Origin: Thermophilibacter mediterraneus
GTDB taxonomy: Bacteria > Actinomycetota > Coriobacteriia > Coriobacteriales > Atopobiaceae
DNA: 64,000 bases
Assembly: GCF_900119385.1 (NCBI RefSeq)
Contig: NZ_FPKO01000007.1
Location: 423,598-487,597, forward strand
Reading direction: 5' to 3'
The stretch's first letter is position 1. Every line of letters starts with the position of its first letter. The position numbers and the translations under genes are program-made. Under the pieces are notes generated by a model, which was given only the letters and a program-made list of their open reading frames with translations, did no database searches and had not been told where the DNA came from. This document shows positions 42,635 through 51,473 of this stretch, one piece after another.

Positions 42635-45256
42635 ATGGCAGACAACGTTACGACCACGATTGACAGCGTCGAGGCGCTGCAAGCTCGCATCAAGGAGATG
42701 CGCGCCGCGCAGGCCGAGTTCGCGAAATTCACCCAGGAGCAGGTGGACAAGATCTTCTACGAGGCCGCCATGGCCGCCAACAAGGCCCGCATCCCCCTCG
42801 CCAAGATGGCCGTCGAGGAGACCGGCTACGGCATCATGGAGGACAAGGTCATCAAGAACCACTACGCCTCCGAGTACATCTATAACAAGTACAAGGACAT
42901 GAAGACCTGCGACGTCATCTCCGACGACAAGGCCTTCGGCTACAAGCAGATCGCGGAGCCCCTCGGCCTGGTGGCCGCCGTCATCCCGACGACCAACCCC
43001 ACCTCCACGGCCATCTTCAAGTGCCTCATCTGCCTCAAGACCCGCAACGCCATCCTGATCTCCCCGCACCCGCGCGCCAAGGCCTGCACCGCCGAGGCCG
43101 CCCGCATCGTGCGCGACGCCGCCGTCAAGGCCGGCGCCCCCGAGGGCATCATCGACTGGATCGACGTCCCGTCCCTCGACATGACCGCCGAGCTCATGCG
43201 CTCCGCCGACATCATCCTCGCCACGGGCGGCCCGGGCATGGTCAACGCCGCCTACTCCTCCGGCAAGCCGGCCCTGGGCGTCGGCCCGGGCAACAACCCG
43301 GCCATCATCGACGACACCGCCGACGTCGAGCTCTCCGTGAACTCGATCATCCACTCCAAGACCTTCGACAACGGCATGATCTGCGCCACCGAGCAGAACG
43401 TGATCGTCCTCGACGGCATCTACGACAAGGTCAAGGCCGAGTTCCAGAAGCGCGGCTGCTACTTCCTCCAGGGCGACGAGATCGCCAAGGTCGGCAACAC
43501 CGTCATCGTCAACGGCGGCGTCAACGCCAAGATGGTCGGCCAGCCCGCCCCCAAGATCGCCGAGGTCGCGGGCGTCAGCGTGCCGCCCAGCACCAAGGTC
43601 CTCATCGGCGAGGTCGAGTCCGTCGAGCCCTCCGAGCCCTGGGCTCACGAGAAGCTCACGACCATCCTCGGCATGTACCGCGCCTCCGACTGGGAGGACG
43701 CCCTCTCCAAGGCCGAGCGCCTCATCGCCGACGGCGGCTACGGCCACACGAGCTCGCTGTTCATCGACACGCGCGAGACCGAGAAGATGGCGGAGCACGC
43801 CAAGCGCATGAAGACCTGCCGCATCCTCATCAACACCCCGGCCGCCCAGGGCGGCATCGGCGACATCTACAACTTCAAGATGGCGCCGTCGCTCACCCTC
43901 GGCTGCGGCTCCTGGGGCGGCAACTCCGTCTCCGGCAACGTCGGCCCCCAGCACCTGCTCAACATCAAGTCCGTCGCAGAGAGGCGTGAGAACATGCTGT
44001 GGTTCCGAGTCCCCGAGAAGGTCTTCTTCAAGAAGGGCTGCATGCCCGTGGCCCTGCGCGAGCTCTCCGAGGTCTACGGCAAGAAGCGCGCCTTCATCGT
44101 CACCGACTCCTTCCTCTACAAGAGCGGCTTCACCAAGAAGATCGAGGAGTCCCTCGACGAGCAGGGCATCGTCTACTCCAGCTTCTGGTCCATCTCGCCC
44201 GACCCCAAGCTCCAGGACTGCGAGCGCGGCCTCGAGCAGGTCAAGGCGTTCGAGCCTGACTGCATCATCGCCATCGGCGGCGGCTCCGCCATGGACGCCG
44301 GCAAGATCATGTGGATGATGTACGAGCACCCCGAGGCCAAGTTCGAGGACATGGCCATGGACTTCATGGACATCCGCAAGCGCGTCTACACCTTCCCCGA
44401 GATGGGTCAGAAGGCGTTCTTCGTCGCCATCCCGACGTCCTCCGGCACCGGCTCCGAGGTCACGCCCTTCTCGATCATCACCGACGCCACCACGGGCACC
44501 AAGTGGCCGATCGCCGACTACCAGCTCCTGCCCAACATGGCCATCGTCGACACCGACAACATGATGACCCAGCCCAAGGGCCTGACCGCCGCCTCCGGCG
44601 TCGACGTGCTCACCCACGCCCTCGAGGCCTACGTCTCCATCATGGCGTCCGACTACACCGACGGCATCGCGCTGCGCGCCATGAAGCTCGTGCTCAACTA
44701 CCTCGAGCGCGCCTATGACGACGGCACCGACGTCGAGGCCCGCGACCACATGGCCAACGCCTCCTGCCTCGCCGGCATGGCCTTCGCCAACGCCTTCCTC
44801 GGCGTCAACCACTCGATGGCCCACAAGCTCGGCGCCTACCACCACATCGCCCACGGCCTGGCCAACGCCGTCATCCTCACCCGCGTCATGCGCTACAACG
44901 CCGCCGAGCGCCCGGTGAAGATGGGCACCTTCCCGCAGTACGACCACCCGAAGACCCTCGCCCGCTACGCCGAGGCCGGCCGCTTCTGCGGCATCCAGGG
45001 CAAGGACGACCGCGAGGTCTTCGAGAACTTCATCGCCCGCATCGAGGAGCTCAAGGCCCACGTGGGCGTGCCCGAGACGATCGCCGGCTTCGGCGTCACC
45101 GAGAAGGACTTCCTCGCCACGCTCGACGAGATGTCCGAGAACGCCTTCAACGACCAGTGCACCGGCGCCAACCCGCGCTACCCGCTCGTGTCCGAGATCA
45201 AGGAGCTCTACCTCGACGCCTTCTACGGCCGCGAGCCCAGCTCCTACGAGGACTAG
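42635..45256 (+). CDS. adhE: Bifunctional aldehyde-alcohol dehydrogenase
   Basis: An 873-aa fusion that reduces acetyl-CoA to acetaldehyde and then ethanol with NADH, forming spirosomes in the cytoplasm. The N-terminal CoA-acylating aldehyde dehydrogenase has its catalytic Cys250 in [11 protein letters not shown]. The C-terminal iron-dependent alcohol dehydrogenase begins around residue 455 ([15 protein letters not shown]) and has [10 protein letters not shown] (NAD), [11 protein letters not shown] and the iron-binding His region [17 protein letters not shown]. The length is normal. AGGAGGAAC precedes the ATG. Codon bias is extreme, a sign of high expression. The APH-type kinase follows 39 bp later and is probably cotranscribed. 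Confidence 0.97.
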   Translation: MADNVTTTIDSVEALQARIKEMRAAQAEFAKFTQEQVDKIFYEAAMAANKARIPLAKMAVEETGYGIMEDKVIKNHYASEYIYNKYKDMKTCDVISDDKAFGYKQIAEPLGLVAAVIPTTNPTSTAIFKCLICLKTRNAILISPHPRAKACTAEAARIVRDAAVKAGAPEGIIDWIDVPSLDMTAELMRSADIILATGGPGMVNAAYSSGKPALGVGPGNNPAIIDDTADVELSVNSIIHSKTFDNGMICATEQNVIVLDGIYDKVKAEFQKRGCYFLQGDEIAKVGNTVIVNGGVNAKMVGQPAPKIAEVAGVSVPPSTKVLIGEVESVEPSEPWAHEKLTTILGMYRASDWEDALSKAERLIADGGYGHTSSLFIDTRETEKMAEHAKRMKTCRILINTPAAQGGIGDIYNFKMAPSLTLGCGSWGGNSVSGNVGPQHLLNIKSVAERRENMLWFRVPEKVFFKKGCMPVALRELSEVYGKKRAFIVTDSFLYKSGFTKKIEESLDEQGIVYSSFWSISPDPKLQDCERGLEQVKAFEPDCIIAIGGGSAMDAGKIMWMMYEHPEAKFEDMAMDFMDIRKRVYTFPEMGQKAFFVAIPTSSGTGSEVTPFSIITDATTGTKWPIADYQLLPNMAIVDTDNMMTQPKGLTAASGVDVLTHALEAYVSIMASDYTDGIALRAMKLVLNYLERAYDDGTDVEARDHMANASCLAGMAFANAFLGVNHSMAHKLGAYHHIAHGLANAVILTRVMRYNAAERPVKMGTFPQYDHPKTLARYAEAGRFCGIQGKDDREVFENFIARIEELKAHVGVPETIAGFGVTEKDFLATLDEMSENAFNDQCTGANPRYPLVSEIKELYLDAFYGREPSSYED

Positions 45257-45295
45257 TCCCAGTCGGTTCTTCTCGTTGCCCAGAAGGAGGCAGCA

Positions 45296-46069
45296 ATGGA
45301 ACTTTCTGACAGCAAGCAGGCCATCGTCGAGCGCCACAACAAGACCGTCTACGTCGATGGCGACCGCATCGTCAAGGTCTTCAAGGCGACCAAGCCGGCG
45401 TCCGACGTCTTCAACGAGGCGCTGAACATCGCCCGCGTCGTCGAGGCCGGCGTCCGCGTGCCCAAGATCATCGAGGTCTCCCAGGTCGCCGACGGCTCCT
45501 GGGCCCTCTCGACCGAGTACATCGAGGGCGTCACCATGCGCTCGCTCATGGACGCGGCCGAGGGCACCGACGAGTACGCCAAGCTCCTCGAGCAGTTCGT
45601 CGACTTCCAGATCGAGATCCAGGGCACGCCCGCCCCGGAGCTCCTGAAGGACCAGAAGACCAAGATCGCCGGCATGGTCGGCAAGGTCAAGGAGCTCGAC
45701 CCGTCCGTGCGCTACGACCTCCAGATGCGCGCCGACCGCATGGGTCAGGGCCGCGCCATCTGCCACTGCGACTTCAACCCCTCCAACGTGATCGTCACCG
45801 AGGACGGCACGCTCTACGCCTGCGACTGGACCCACGTCACCCGTGGCCTGCCCGAGGCCGACGCCGCGATGACCTACATCCTCTTCAAGATGTATCACAC
45901 GGCCCACGCCGAGGAGTACCTCGACCTCTTCTCCAAGAAGGCCGACGTCGCCAAGCAGAAGATTCACTACTGGGTGCCCGTCATGGCCGCCGCTGAGCTC
46001 TCCCGCGGCCGCAAGGACAAGGAGGAGTTCCTCCGCAGCCAGGTCGACGCCGCGCTCGACATCGACTAG
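45296..46069 (+). CDS. Aminoglycoside phosphotransferase-fold kinase (substrate unknown)
   Basis: A 257-aa protein kinase-like (APH/choline-kinase fold) enzyme. Visible are a nucleotide-binding region with Lys (GDRIVKVFKATKP), a hinge LSTEYIEGVTMRSLMD, the catalytic loop CHCDFNPSNVIV with Asp159 and Asn164, and the metal-binding DWTHV. Small-molecule substrates (sugars, choline, aminoglycosides) are typical, but nothing here decides which. The strong codon bias matches adhE, and AAGGAGG precedes the ATG. A terminator ends the unit at 46133. Co-expression with adhE is inferred from spacing. Confidence 0.82.
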   Translation: MELSDSKQAIVERHNKTVYVDGDRIVKVFKATKPASDVFNEALNIARVVEAGVRVPKIIEVSQVADGSWALSTEYIEGVTMRSLMDAAEGTDEYAKLLEQFVDFQIEIQGTPAPELLKDQKTKIAGMVGKVKELDPSVRYDLQMRADRMGQGRAICHCDFNPSNVIVTEDGTLYACDWTHVTRGLPEADAAMTYILFKMYHTAHAEEYLDLFSKKADVAKQKIHYWVPVMAAAELSRGRKDKEEFLRSQVDAALDID

Positions 46070-46101
46070 CGTCGTCGCCCCTGGGCGCAAGCTCTGAACG
46101 C

Positions 46102-46133
46102 ACGGGCCCGTCAGCCTCGGCTGGCGGGCCCGT
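46102..46133 (+). terminator. Hairpin terminator after the APH-type kinase
   Basis: ACGGGCCCGTCAGCC pairs with GGCTGGCGGGCCCGT (46102-46116 with 46119-46133), a nearly perfect 15-bp stem, followed by CTCGTTG. A strong stem with a weak T-run. Confidence 0.7.
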
Positions 46134-46232
46134 CTCGTTGCGGGGCCCTCCCGACCGCGTCCCGGCCGTGGCCTCGCGCGCGCTCCCGCCCAAGATGGGC
46201 TAAGCTTGGGTGACGTCAACAGGGAGGAGCTC

Positions 46233-46892
46233 ATGGTGAGGGTCGCTCGTCGAATGGTCGCGGGAGCGGCGGTCGCCGTCGTGGCGGTCGCGGTCCTGTG
46301 CGTGGCCGCGGCGCTCGGCGCCTTCCGGTCCGACGCGGACCGGGCCCGGGACGCCGTGTCGTCGCTCCTCGAGACCTATGTGGTGCCCGTGCCCGACGAG
46401 GAGGGGGACGAGCCCGAGGACTCCCCGTGGCCGGCGGCCGACTACGGCGACGCCGCGACGATCGAGGCGCTCGAGCGCTTTGGCGTGAGCGCCGACGAGT
46501 GGCACCGCCACTGCTTCGCGCACTTCTCGTTCGAGGTGGGGGAGGCGACCGCGGAGGGGGACGCGGCGACGGTCAGCGTGAGCGTCACCAACGCGAGCCT
46601 CTCGTCCGCGCTCGACGCGGCAGCCGCCGACTTCGGGGCATGGGAGCCGACGCCGGAGGCGCAGGAAGCCTACGCGCAGGGAGGACGCGCCGTGCTCTTC
46701 GACTACCTCGTCGAGCGCGTCTACGCGCACCTCGACGCCGGGGAGGGCATGGTCACCACGTCGGTTGACGTCCCGTGCGCGCGGGGGGAGGACGGGACCT
46801 GGTCGCCTCAGGTCGCTGGCAGCGAGGGGTTCTTCTCGGCCCTGTACGGCGGGTCGAACGTCGTGGCCGGGCTCGCGGCGACGGGGGAGTAG
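46233..46892 (+). CDS. Membrane-anchored protein of unknown function
   Basis: A 219-aa protein with a single N-terminal membrane segment (about 9-31) after a short basic start (MVRVARRM), so it should be exported and held at the membrane, or cleaved. The rest is acidic and soluble: a linker EEGDEPEDSPWP and a domain with DEWHRHCFAHFSFEVGEAT and VSVSVTNASLSSAL, compatible with a small alpha-beta fold of the kind seen in DUF5105-like surface proteins. I cannot name a family. ATG 46233 follows GGGAGGAGCTC. The frame ends at 46892 in a repeat-rich gap. Confidence 0.6.
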   Translation: MVRVARRMVAGAAVAVVAVAVLCVAAALGAFRSDADRARDAVSSLLETYVVPVPDEEGDEPEDSPWPAADYGDAATIEALERFGVSADEWHRHCFAHFSFEVGEATAEGDAATVSVSVTNASLSSALDAAAADFGAWEPTPEAQEAYAQGGRAVLFDYLVERVYAHLDAGEGMVTTSVDVPCARGEDGTWSPQVAGSEGFFSALYGGSNVVAGLAATGE

Positions 46893-47286
46893 CGGGGTCG
46901 CTGGCGGAGGCACGCGGGCGCGTCCGACGCTCCGGTGTCCCGTTTGGACGCCCCTCGGGCGCGGTCCATGTCAGGCAACCGGGACGATTGGGTATCTGGT
47001 CGACTCTGCGCACCCCAATGGTCCGGATTTGTCGGGAAACCCCAACGAGTGGGTGTCGCTCGGCAGGCCGGGCTTCCCGGCGCCTTGACCGGGGTACCCA
47101 ATCGCAGCCGAAAGTCGTCATTTCGGGCGAGAAGAACGTGCGTCGTGGCGTTGGGGGCTCCGGGACGACCGCATCTACTGCCTCGAACATAAAAAGTTAT
47201 ACCCAACCGCCCGGGGTTCGGGCGCAAGGGGCGGTTGTGGGAAGCGCGGGCGCGTCCGGCCGCGACGAAGACGCGCGGGAGGGTGG
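46893..47286. other. 394-bp non-coding gap with a 48-bp hairpin and further inverted repeats
   Basis: No gene is seen. A hairpin of the 17-14-17 type lies at 46979-47026 (arms ccgggacgattgggtat and gcaccccaatggtccgg, 13 of 17 pairs). The left part of it also pairs with 47086-47103 (gaccggggtacccaatcg), so two alternative stems can form. GGGCGAGAAGAACG at 47125 pairs at a distance with GGTTCTTCTCGG at 46827 inside the gene upstream. An AT-rich run (cataaaaagttata) near 47190 lies beyond the folA stop; its role is unknown. Confidence 0.6.
46979..47026. repeat. 48-bp hairpin (17-14-17)
   Basis: Arms 46979-46995 and 47010-47026 with a 14-nt loop: exactly the geometry of the tandem hairpins at 34568 and 34629, but with unrelated arm sequence. 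ATTGGG/CCCAAT and CCGG/CCGG are the paired blocks. Confidence 0.6.
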
Positions 47287-47784
47287 CTACGCCCGTGCGT
47301 ACGTCACGAAGTCGAACGCGATGCCCTCATCGGTGGTTCCCCCGGGACGCTCCTCGACGACCCTCCAGGCCGGGTCGGCGTCGAGGTCGGGGAAGAACGC
47401 GTCGGCGGTCCGTGTGCAGCGGTTGCGCGTCACGACGGCGCGCTCGCAGCGGGGGAGCGTCTGGCGGTAGATCTCGGCGCCCCCGATGACCCACGCCTCG
47501 TCCTCGTCGGCGACGGCGGAGAGCGCCTCTTCGATGGAGTGCGCCACCTCGACCCCCTCGCGCGCGAACGCGGCGTCGCGGGTGAGCACGATGTTGCGGC
47601 GGTTCCTGAGGGGCCGCCCCCCGGGAAGGCTCTCGAGCGTGCGACGGCCCATGATCACGGTGTGGCCGGTCGTGCACGCGACGAAGTGCCTCATGTCCTC
47701 GCGGTTGCGCACGACCATGTCACCGTCGAGACCGATTCCCCAGTCGTCGCACACCGCAACGATCGCGCTCACCCTGCAACTCAT
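47287..47784 (-). CDS. folA: Dihydrofolate reductase
   Basis: A 165-aa NADPH-dependent reductase regenerating tetrahydrofolate from the dihydrofolate made by ThyA. The motifs AIVAVCDDWGIGLDGDMV (opening loop), HTVIMGRRTLESLPGGRPLRNRRNIVLTR and AWVIGGAEIYRQTLP are typical. The active-site acidic residue is Asp (NREDMRHF). ATG 47784 is 40 bp after thyA, with AAAGGACAGAC upstream; the pair is a classical operon. The protein length is normal. Confidence 0.95.
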   Translation of the reverse strand: MSCRVSAIVAVCDDWGIGLDGDMVVRNREDMRHFVACTTGHTVIMGRRTLESLPGGRPLRNRRNIVLTRDAAFAREGVEVAHSIEEALSAVADEDEAWVIGGAEIYRQTLPRCERAVVTRNRCTRTADAFFPDLDADPAWRVVEERPGGTTDEGIAFDFVTYARA

Positions 47785-47824
47785 GTCTGTCCTTTCCGTG
47801 AGGGGCCGACCACCGGACGGGTGC

Positions 47825-48673
47825 TCAGACGGCGATGGGGATGTTCCTCACCTGGGGGCCGTGCTCGTAGCCCTCGACGATGAGGTCGTCGGTCGTGAAG
47901 TCGTAGAAGTCGGTCACCTCGGGGTTGAGGCTCACCCGGGGGGCCGGGAAGGTGGGGCGTGAGATGAGCTCCCGGACGATCTCCACGTGGCGGTCGTAGA
48001 TGTGCGCGTCCGCGATCATGTGGACGAGCTCGCCGGCGACCATGCCGCTCACCTGAGCCACCATCATGAGCAGGATCGCGTACTGGCAGACGTTCCAGTT
48101 GTTTGCCGCGAGCACGTCCTGGCTGCGCTGGACGAGCACCATGTTGAGGGTGGGCCGGTCCTCTCCCGGCTCCTGCGTCACGTTGTAGATGGCGTTGTAC
48201 GCGCAGGGGTACAGGTTCATCTCGTGGAGGTCGGCAAACGTGTAGAGGTTGGTCATGATGCGCCGCGAGTAGGGGTTCTCGCGCAGGTCAAAGAGGACCC
48301 GGTCCATCTGGTCGAACTCGCCCTCCGGGTAGCGGCTGCGCACGCCGACCTGATAGCCGTACGCCTTGCCGATAGAGCCCGACTCGTCCGCCCACTCGTC
48401 CCAGATGTGGGAGTTGAGGTCGTGGATGTTGCTCGACTTGCGCTGGTAGATCCAGAGGACCTCGTCCATCGCCGACTTGAGCGCCGTGCGCCGAAGCGTC
48501 AGCGCCGGGAACTCCTCGCGCAGGTCGTAGCGGTTGCACACGCCGAACCGCTTGATCGTGTAGGCGGGGGACCCGTCCTCCCACCGCGGGCGGACCCGCT
48601 GGCCCTCGGTGGTGGTGCCGTGTTCGATGATGTCGGAGCACATGGAGATGAAGATGTCGTCCGCCTTGCTCAT
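47825..48673 (-). CDS. thyA: Thymidylate synthase, variant ThyA
   Basis: A 282-aa enzyme methylating dUMP with methylene-THF. The catalytic Cys157 is in NLYPCAYNAIYNV, where most ThyA have LPPCH; the residue after the Cys is Ala, not His. The dUMP phosphate-binding Arg is in VLVQRSQDVLAANNWN, where typical ThyA read QRSxDxxLGxPFN. VSGMVAGELVHMIADAHIYDRHVE is the conserved H-D-x-H-x-Y region seen in all ThyA (HxxxDAHIYxNH). This variant occurs in anaerobic Gram-positives (from memory of related sequences). ATG 48673 overlaps nothing; the small membrane gene is 28 bp upstream. Confidence 0.92.
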   Translation of the reverse strand: MSKADDIFISMCSDIIEHGTTTEGQRVRPRWEDGSPAYTIKRFGVCNRYDLREEFPALTLRRTALKSAMDEVLWIYQRKSSNIHDLNSHIWDEWADESGSIGKAYGYQVGVRSRYPEGEFDQMDRVLFDLRENPYSRRIMTNLYTFADLHEMNLYPCAYNAIYNVTQEPGEDRPTLNMVLVQRSQDVLAANNWNVCQYAILLMMVAQVSGMVAGELVHMIADAHIYDRHVEIVRELISRPTFPAPRVSLNPEVTDFYDFTTDDLIVEGYEHGPQVRNIPIAV

Positions 48674-48700
48674 GGGGCTCCCGTCCGGCGCGCGCCGCGC

Positions 48701-49027
48701 CTAGCCAAGGTATCCGTAGGTGTGGTGCTCGACGAGGTCGACCTCGTCGAGGATCTCGTCGAGAAGGTCCTCGGGCTCGTAGCCTCGGTCCGTGTCGCGC
48801 CCGTACCCGTATCCCTGCCCGTATACGCCGACGTTGCGCAGCGCAACGTCCGAGATCGACGTGGCGCAGCTCGAGAGCCCCGCGCACAGCGCGAGGAGAA
48901 GGGCGACGGCAACGCCGAAGATGACGTAGGCGGCGTGCCCCGACCGAGCGTTGTCGGGGCTCGTCGTCGCGCTCGCGCTCTCGATGATCGGCTCGCCCTG
49001 CGGGGCGTCGTCGTGCTTCTCGTCCAT
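48701..49027 (-). CDS. Small single-pass membrane protein, unknown function
   Basis: A 108-aa protein. The N-terminal 30 residues are polar and Ser/Thr/Asp-rich. One membrane segment (about 32-54) ends with LSSCATSISD, and a Gly/Tyr-rich acidic tail follows (GVYGQGYGYGRDTDRGYEPEDLLDEILDEVD). No family recognised. It lies between the Nudix gene and thyA on the same strand and is probably in their operon. ATG 49027 follows AGAGGAGACC. Confidence 0.6.
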   Translation of the reverse strand: MDEKHDDAPQGEPIIESASATTSPDNARSGHAAYVIFGVAVALLLALCAGLSSCATSISDVALRNVGVYGQGYGYGRDTDRGYEPEDLLDEILDEVDLVEHHTYGYLG

Positions 49028-49101
49028 GCGGTCTCCTCTCGGGCTCTCATGTCATAGTAGGGCATGGCGAGGCCCCCCGCCATGCCCCTGCGGCGCGGCG
49101 C

Positions 49102-49521
49102 CTAGAGCATCTGGTCGCCGATCGCCTCGTCCCAGTAGTACGTGAGCCCGCGCGCGAGGTCGAGGTCGGCGGGCAGCCACTCGACGTCGAGGAGCTCGTC
49201 TCGGGCGAGCCAGCGCAGCTCGTCGTGGACCCCCTCCCTCGCCGTGGGCTCGGAGGCTCCGGCGAGCGTGCAGACGTAGCAGTCCATCGTGAGGTGGAAC
49301 TCGGGGTAGTCGTACTCAATGGTGTCGTAGAGCCAGCACGCGCCGACCTCGCAGCCGAGCTCCTCGCGCAGCTCGCGGCGCAGGGCCTGCACGGCGTCCT
49401 CCCCGCGCTCGACCTTGCCCCCCGGGAGCTCCCAGAGCCCCGCCCGCTCCCCGTCGGCCCTCCGGGCGGCGAGGACCCTCCCGTCGCGGTGGATGATCCC
49501 CGCGCTCACGTGAACGCTCAT
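49102..49521 (-). CDS. Nudix hydrolase, MutT-like
   Basis: A 139-aa NUDIX protein. The Nudix box runs from G35 to about 57 (GKVERGEDAVQALRRELREELG), preceded by LWELPGG. The N-terminal SAGIIHRDGRVLAARRADG is the MutT pattern of 8-oxo-dGTP pyrophosphatases and related CTP/dCTP enzymes. A housecleaning role for nucleotides would suit its place in the thyA-folA transcription unit, but the substrate is not certain. ATG 49521 overlaps the thioesterase stop by 4 bp (ATGA), so the two are coupled. Confidence 0.9.
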   Translation of the reverse strand: MSVHVSAGIIHRDGRVLAARRADGERAGLWELPGGKVERGEDAVQALRRELREELGCEVGACWLYDTIEYDYPEFHLTMDCYVCTLAGASEPTAREGVHDELRWLARDELLDVEWLPADLDLARGLTYYWDEAIGDQML

Positions 49522-50258
49522 GCGCGTCCCTCCCTCTCCCTGATCCTGACCATCGCGCGCGTCGCGCCGTCGTCCCCCGTGAGGTCGACGTCGCAGCCGC
49601 TCTCCGCGCGGTGCACCACGGGCACGAGCGCGTCGCCGAGAAACGTCATCGCCCGGTACTGCACCTGGAGCGTGAGCGGCGCCTCGGGCACCTCGAGCCC
49701 CGCCCCGTCGAGCGCCCGCAGGGCGAAGGACACGTAGCGCGCGTTGTTGACGTGGTGGTTGGTGTCGATGTCGCGTCGCTCGACCACGATCGGGGGACGG
49801 GCCTCGCCCGGCCCCTCCGGCACGATCCTGCGCCCCAGCGGCCCCATGGCGAGCGGGGGCCTGTCGGCGAGGTAGGCGAGCTGGTCCTCGGGCACGCGCG
49901 TCGCGCGCCCCCGGGCGGCGTCGTAGACGAACCACTGGGAGTCGGCCCTCGCGACCGTCGTGCCGCCCGCCTCGATCGTGAAGTTGCGCCGGGCGTGGGC
50001 GCGCGTCATCTCGTAGCACCAGGTCGACACGCGAACCCCCTCGCCGAAGGCGGGGATGCGGTCGACCTCGATCCGCCAGTTGGCGAGCACCCACGCGAGC
50101 CCCCGCCCCTCGAGCCCGTTGATCCCGCTCCCGATCTCGACCGACTGGAAGGACGAGCAGTCCTGCAGGTAGTTGGTCAGCGAGAAGAGCGAGAGGCGTC
50201 CGGCCTCGTCGCACTCGCTGTAGCGTACGCGTCCCTCGAAGGCGAACTCGGTGTCCAT
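49518..50258 (-). CDS. Acyl-ACP thioesterase family protein
   Basis: A 246-aa double-hotdog protein of the acyl-ACP thioesterase family, which releases fatty acids from acyl carrier protein. The first hotdog has VRYSECDEAGRLSLFSLTNYLQDCSSFQS. The second has the catalytic region DIDTNHHVNNARYVSFAL (Asp/Asn/His of D-x-N-x-H-V-N-N-x-Y). The linker VPEDQLAYLADRPPL separates them. The start is ATG 50258 after GAGGAGCGCC, with a TGC-extended TATGGT -10 at 50292-50287 on the minus strand. It is the first gene of the thioesterase-nudix-(membrane)-thyA-folA run. Confidence 0.9.
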   Translation of the reverse strand: MDTEFAFEGRVRYSECDEAGRLSLFSLTNYLQDCSSFQSVEIGSGINGLEGRGLAWVLANWRIEVDRIPAFGEGVRVSTWCYEMTRAHARRNFTIEAGGTTVARADSQWFVYDAARGRATRVPEDQLAYLADRPPLAMGPLGRRIVPEGPGEARPPIVVERRDIDTNHHVNNARYVSFALRALDGAGLEVPEAPLTLQVQYRAMTFLGDALVPVVHRAESGCDVDLTGDDGATRAMVRIREREGRA

Positions 50259-50405
50259 GGCGCTCCTCTGCGAAAGTGACCCCTCCACCATAGCAGTTCG
50301 CACGTTCGCGCGCCGGGGGCCGCCGAGCGAGCGGGCGACGCGGCGGTGTAGAATCTGCCCATCGGGTGCCCGCGCCGCGGGCAGCGCGCGGAGAGGAGCA
50401 CAGCT

Positions 50406-51473
50406 ATGGGCACGGTCAGGTTTGCGACCATCGGGACGAGCGGCATCTGCGAGCAGTTCTGCGAGGCTCTGGCCGAGGCCGCGGGCGCCGAGCTCGTGGC
50501 GTCGTACTCGCGCGACCTCGCGCGGGCGCGCGAGTTCGGCGAGCGCTTCGGGGCGACGGAGTTCTTCGACGACCTCGCCGCGCTCGCCGCGAGCGACGCG
50601 GTCGACGCCGTGTACGTGGCGAGCCCCAACGGCGCCCATGCGGCCCAGGCGCTCGCCATGGTCGCGGGCGTCAAGCACGTGCTCGTGGAGAAGGCGTTCG
50701 CGTCCAACGAGCGCGAGGCGCGCCTCGTCTTCGATGCGGCGCGCGAGGCGGGGCTCGTCGCCATGGAGGCGACGCGCAGCCTGCACGTCCCGAGCTTCGC
50801 CGAGGTCGAGCGCATCGTCTCCGGGGAGCTCGGGCAGGTCCGCAAGGCCACGATGCGCTTCTCGAAGGTCACCTCGCGCATGGCCCGCCTGCTCGCGGGG
50901 GAGCGGCTCAACATCTTCGACCCGCGCCTCGCCGGCGGGGCGCTCATGGACATCGGCGTCTACTGCGTGGAGCCGGCGGTCGCGCTCTTCGGGCGACCCG
51001 AGCGCGTGAGCTCCATCTCGGTCACGACCGAGGTGCCCGGGTGCGCGGAGGACGACCCGTACCGCACCATCGACCTCGCCGGCGAGGCGCTGCTCGGCTA
51101 CCCGGACAAGGTCGTGAGCCTCTCCTACGGGAAGACGAGCGACGACTGCCTGGGGTCTCAGGTGGAGGGGGAGCGAGGCACCCTCGTGTGGGACGCCATC
51201 TCGTGCCCCGTGAACCTGCGCCTGCACGAGCCCGAGGGGGGCGGCCAGGTGTTCCGCATGGGCGCCTCGGAGCTGCGCCCCGTCTCGACGAGCGTTCCCG
51301 AGCGCGACATGGTCTGCGAGATCGCCGACTTCGTCGCCGCTGTTCGCGGCGAGGGGAGCGCGCTCGACCGCGTGCGGCGCTACGAGGCCGTGACGCTCGA
51401 CTCGCTCTTCGTCATGGACCAGATCCGCGCCCAGGCGGGCGTGCGCTTCCCGGCCGACGACGCGCTCCGATGA
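50406..51473 (+). CDS. Gfo/Idh/MocA-family oxidoreductase
   Basis: A 355-aa NAD(P)-dependent oxidoreductase. The Rossmann fold opens VRFATIGTSGICEQFCEAL. The conserved VEKAFASNEREA is the family EKP-type motif with Ala for Pro, and AGGALMDIGVYCVEPAV holds the active-site Gly-Gly-x-x-x-D-x-G region. Substrates are usually sugars or cyclitols; none can be chosen here. ATG 50406 follows GAGAGGAGCACAGCT; a TAGAAT -10 is at 50349. It overlaps azlC by 4 bp, an odd pairing that may be only transcriptional. Confidence 0.88.
   Translation: MGTVRFATIGTSGICEQFCEALAEAAGAELVASYSRDLARAREFGERFGATEFFDDLAALAASDAVDAVYVASPNGAHAAQALAMVAGVKHVLVEKAFASNEREARLVFDAAREAGLVAMEATRSLHVPSFAEVERIVSGELGQVRKATMRFSKVTSRMARLLAGERLNIFDPRLAGGALMDIGVYCVEPAVALFGRPERVSSISVTTEVPGCAEDDPYRTIDLAGEALLGYPDKVVSLSYGKTSDDCLGSQVEGERGTLVWDAISCPVNLRLHEPEGGGQVFRMGASELRPVSTSVPERDMVCEIADFVAAVRGEGSALDRVRRYEAVTLDSLFVMDQIRAQAGVRFPADDALR

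Noticed and set aside
46935..47489. Small ORFs between the membrane-anchored gene and folA
   Set aside because: They run through hairpins and into the antisense of folA; composition is atypical and no motif is present.
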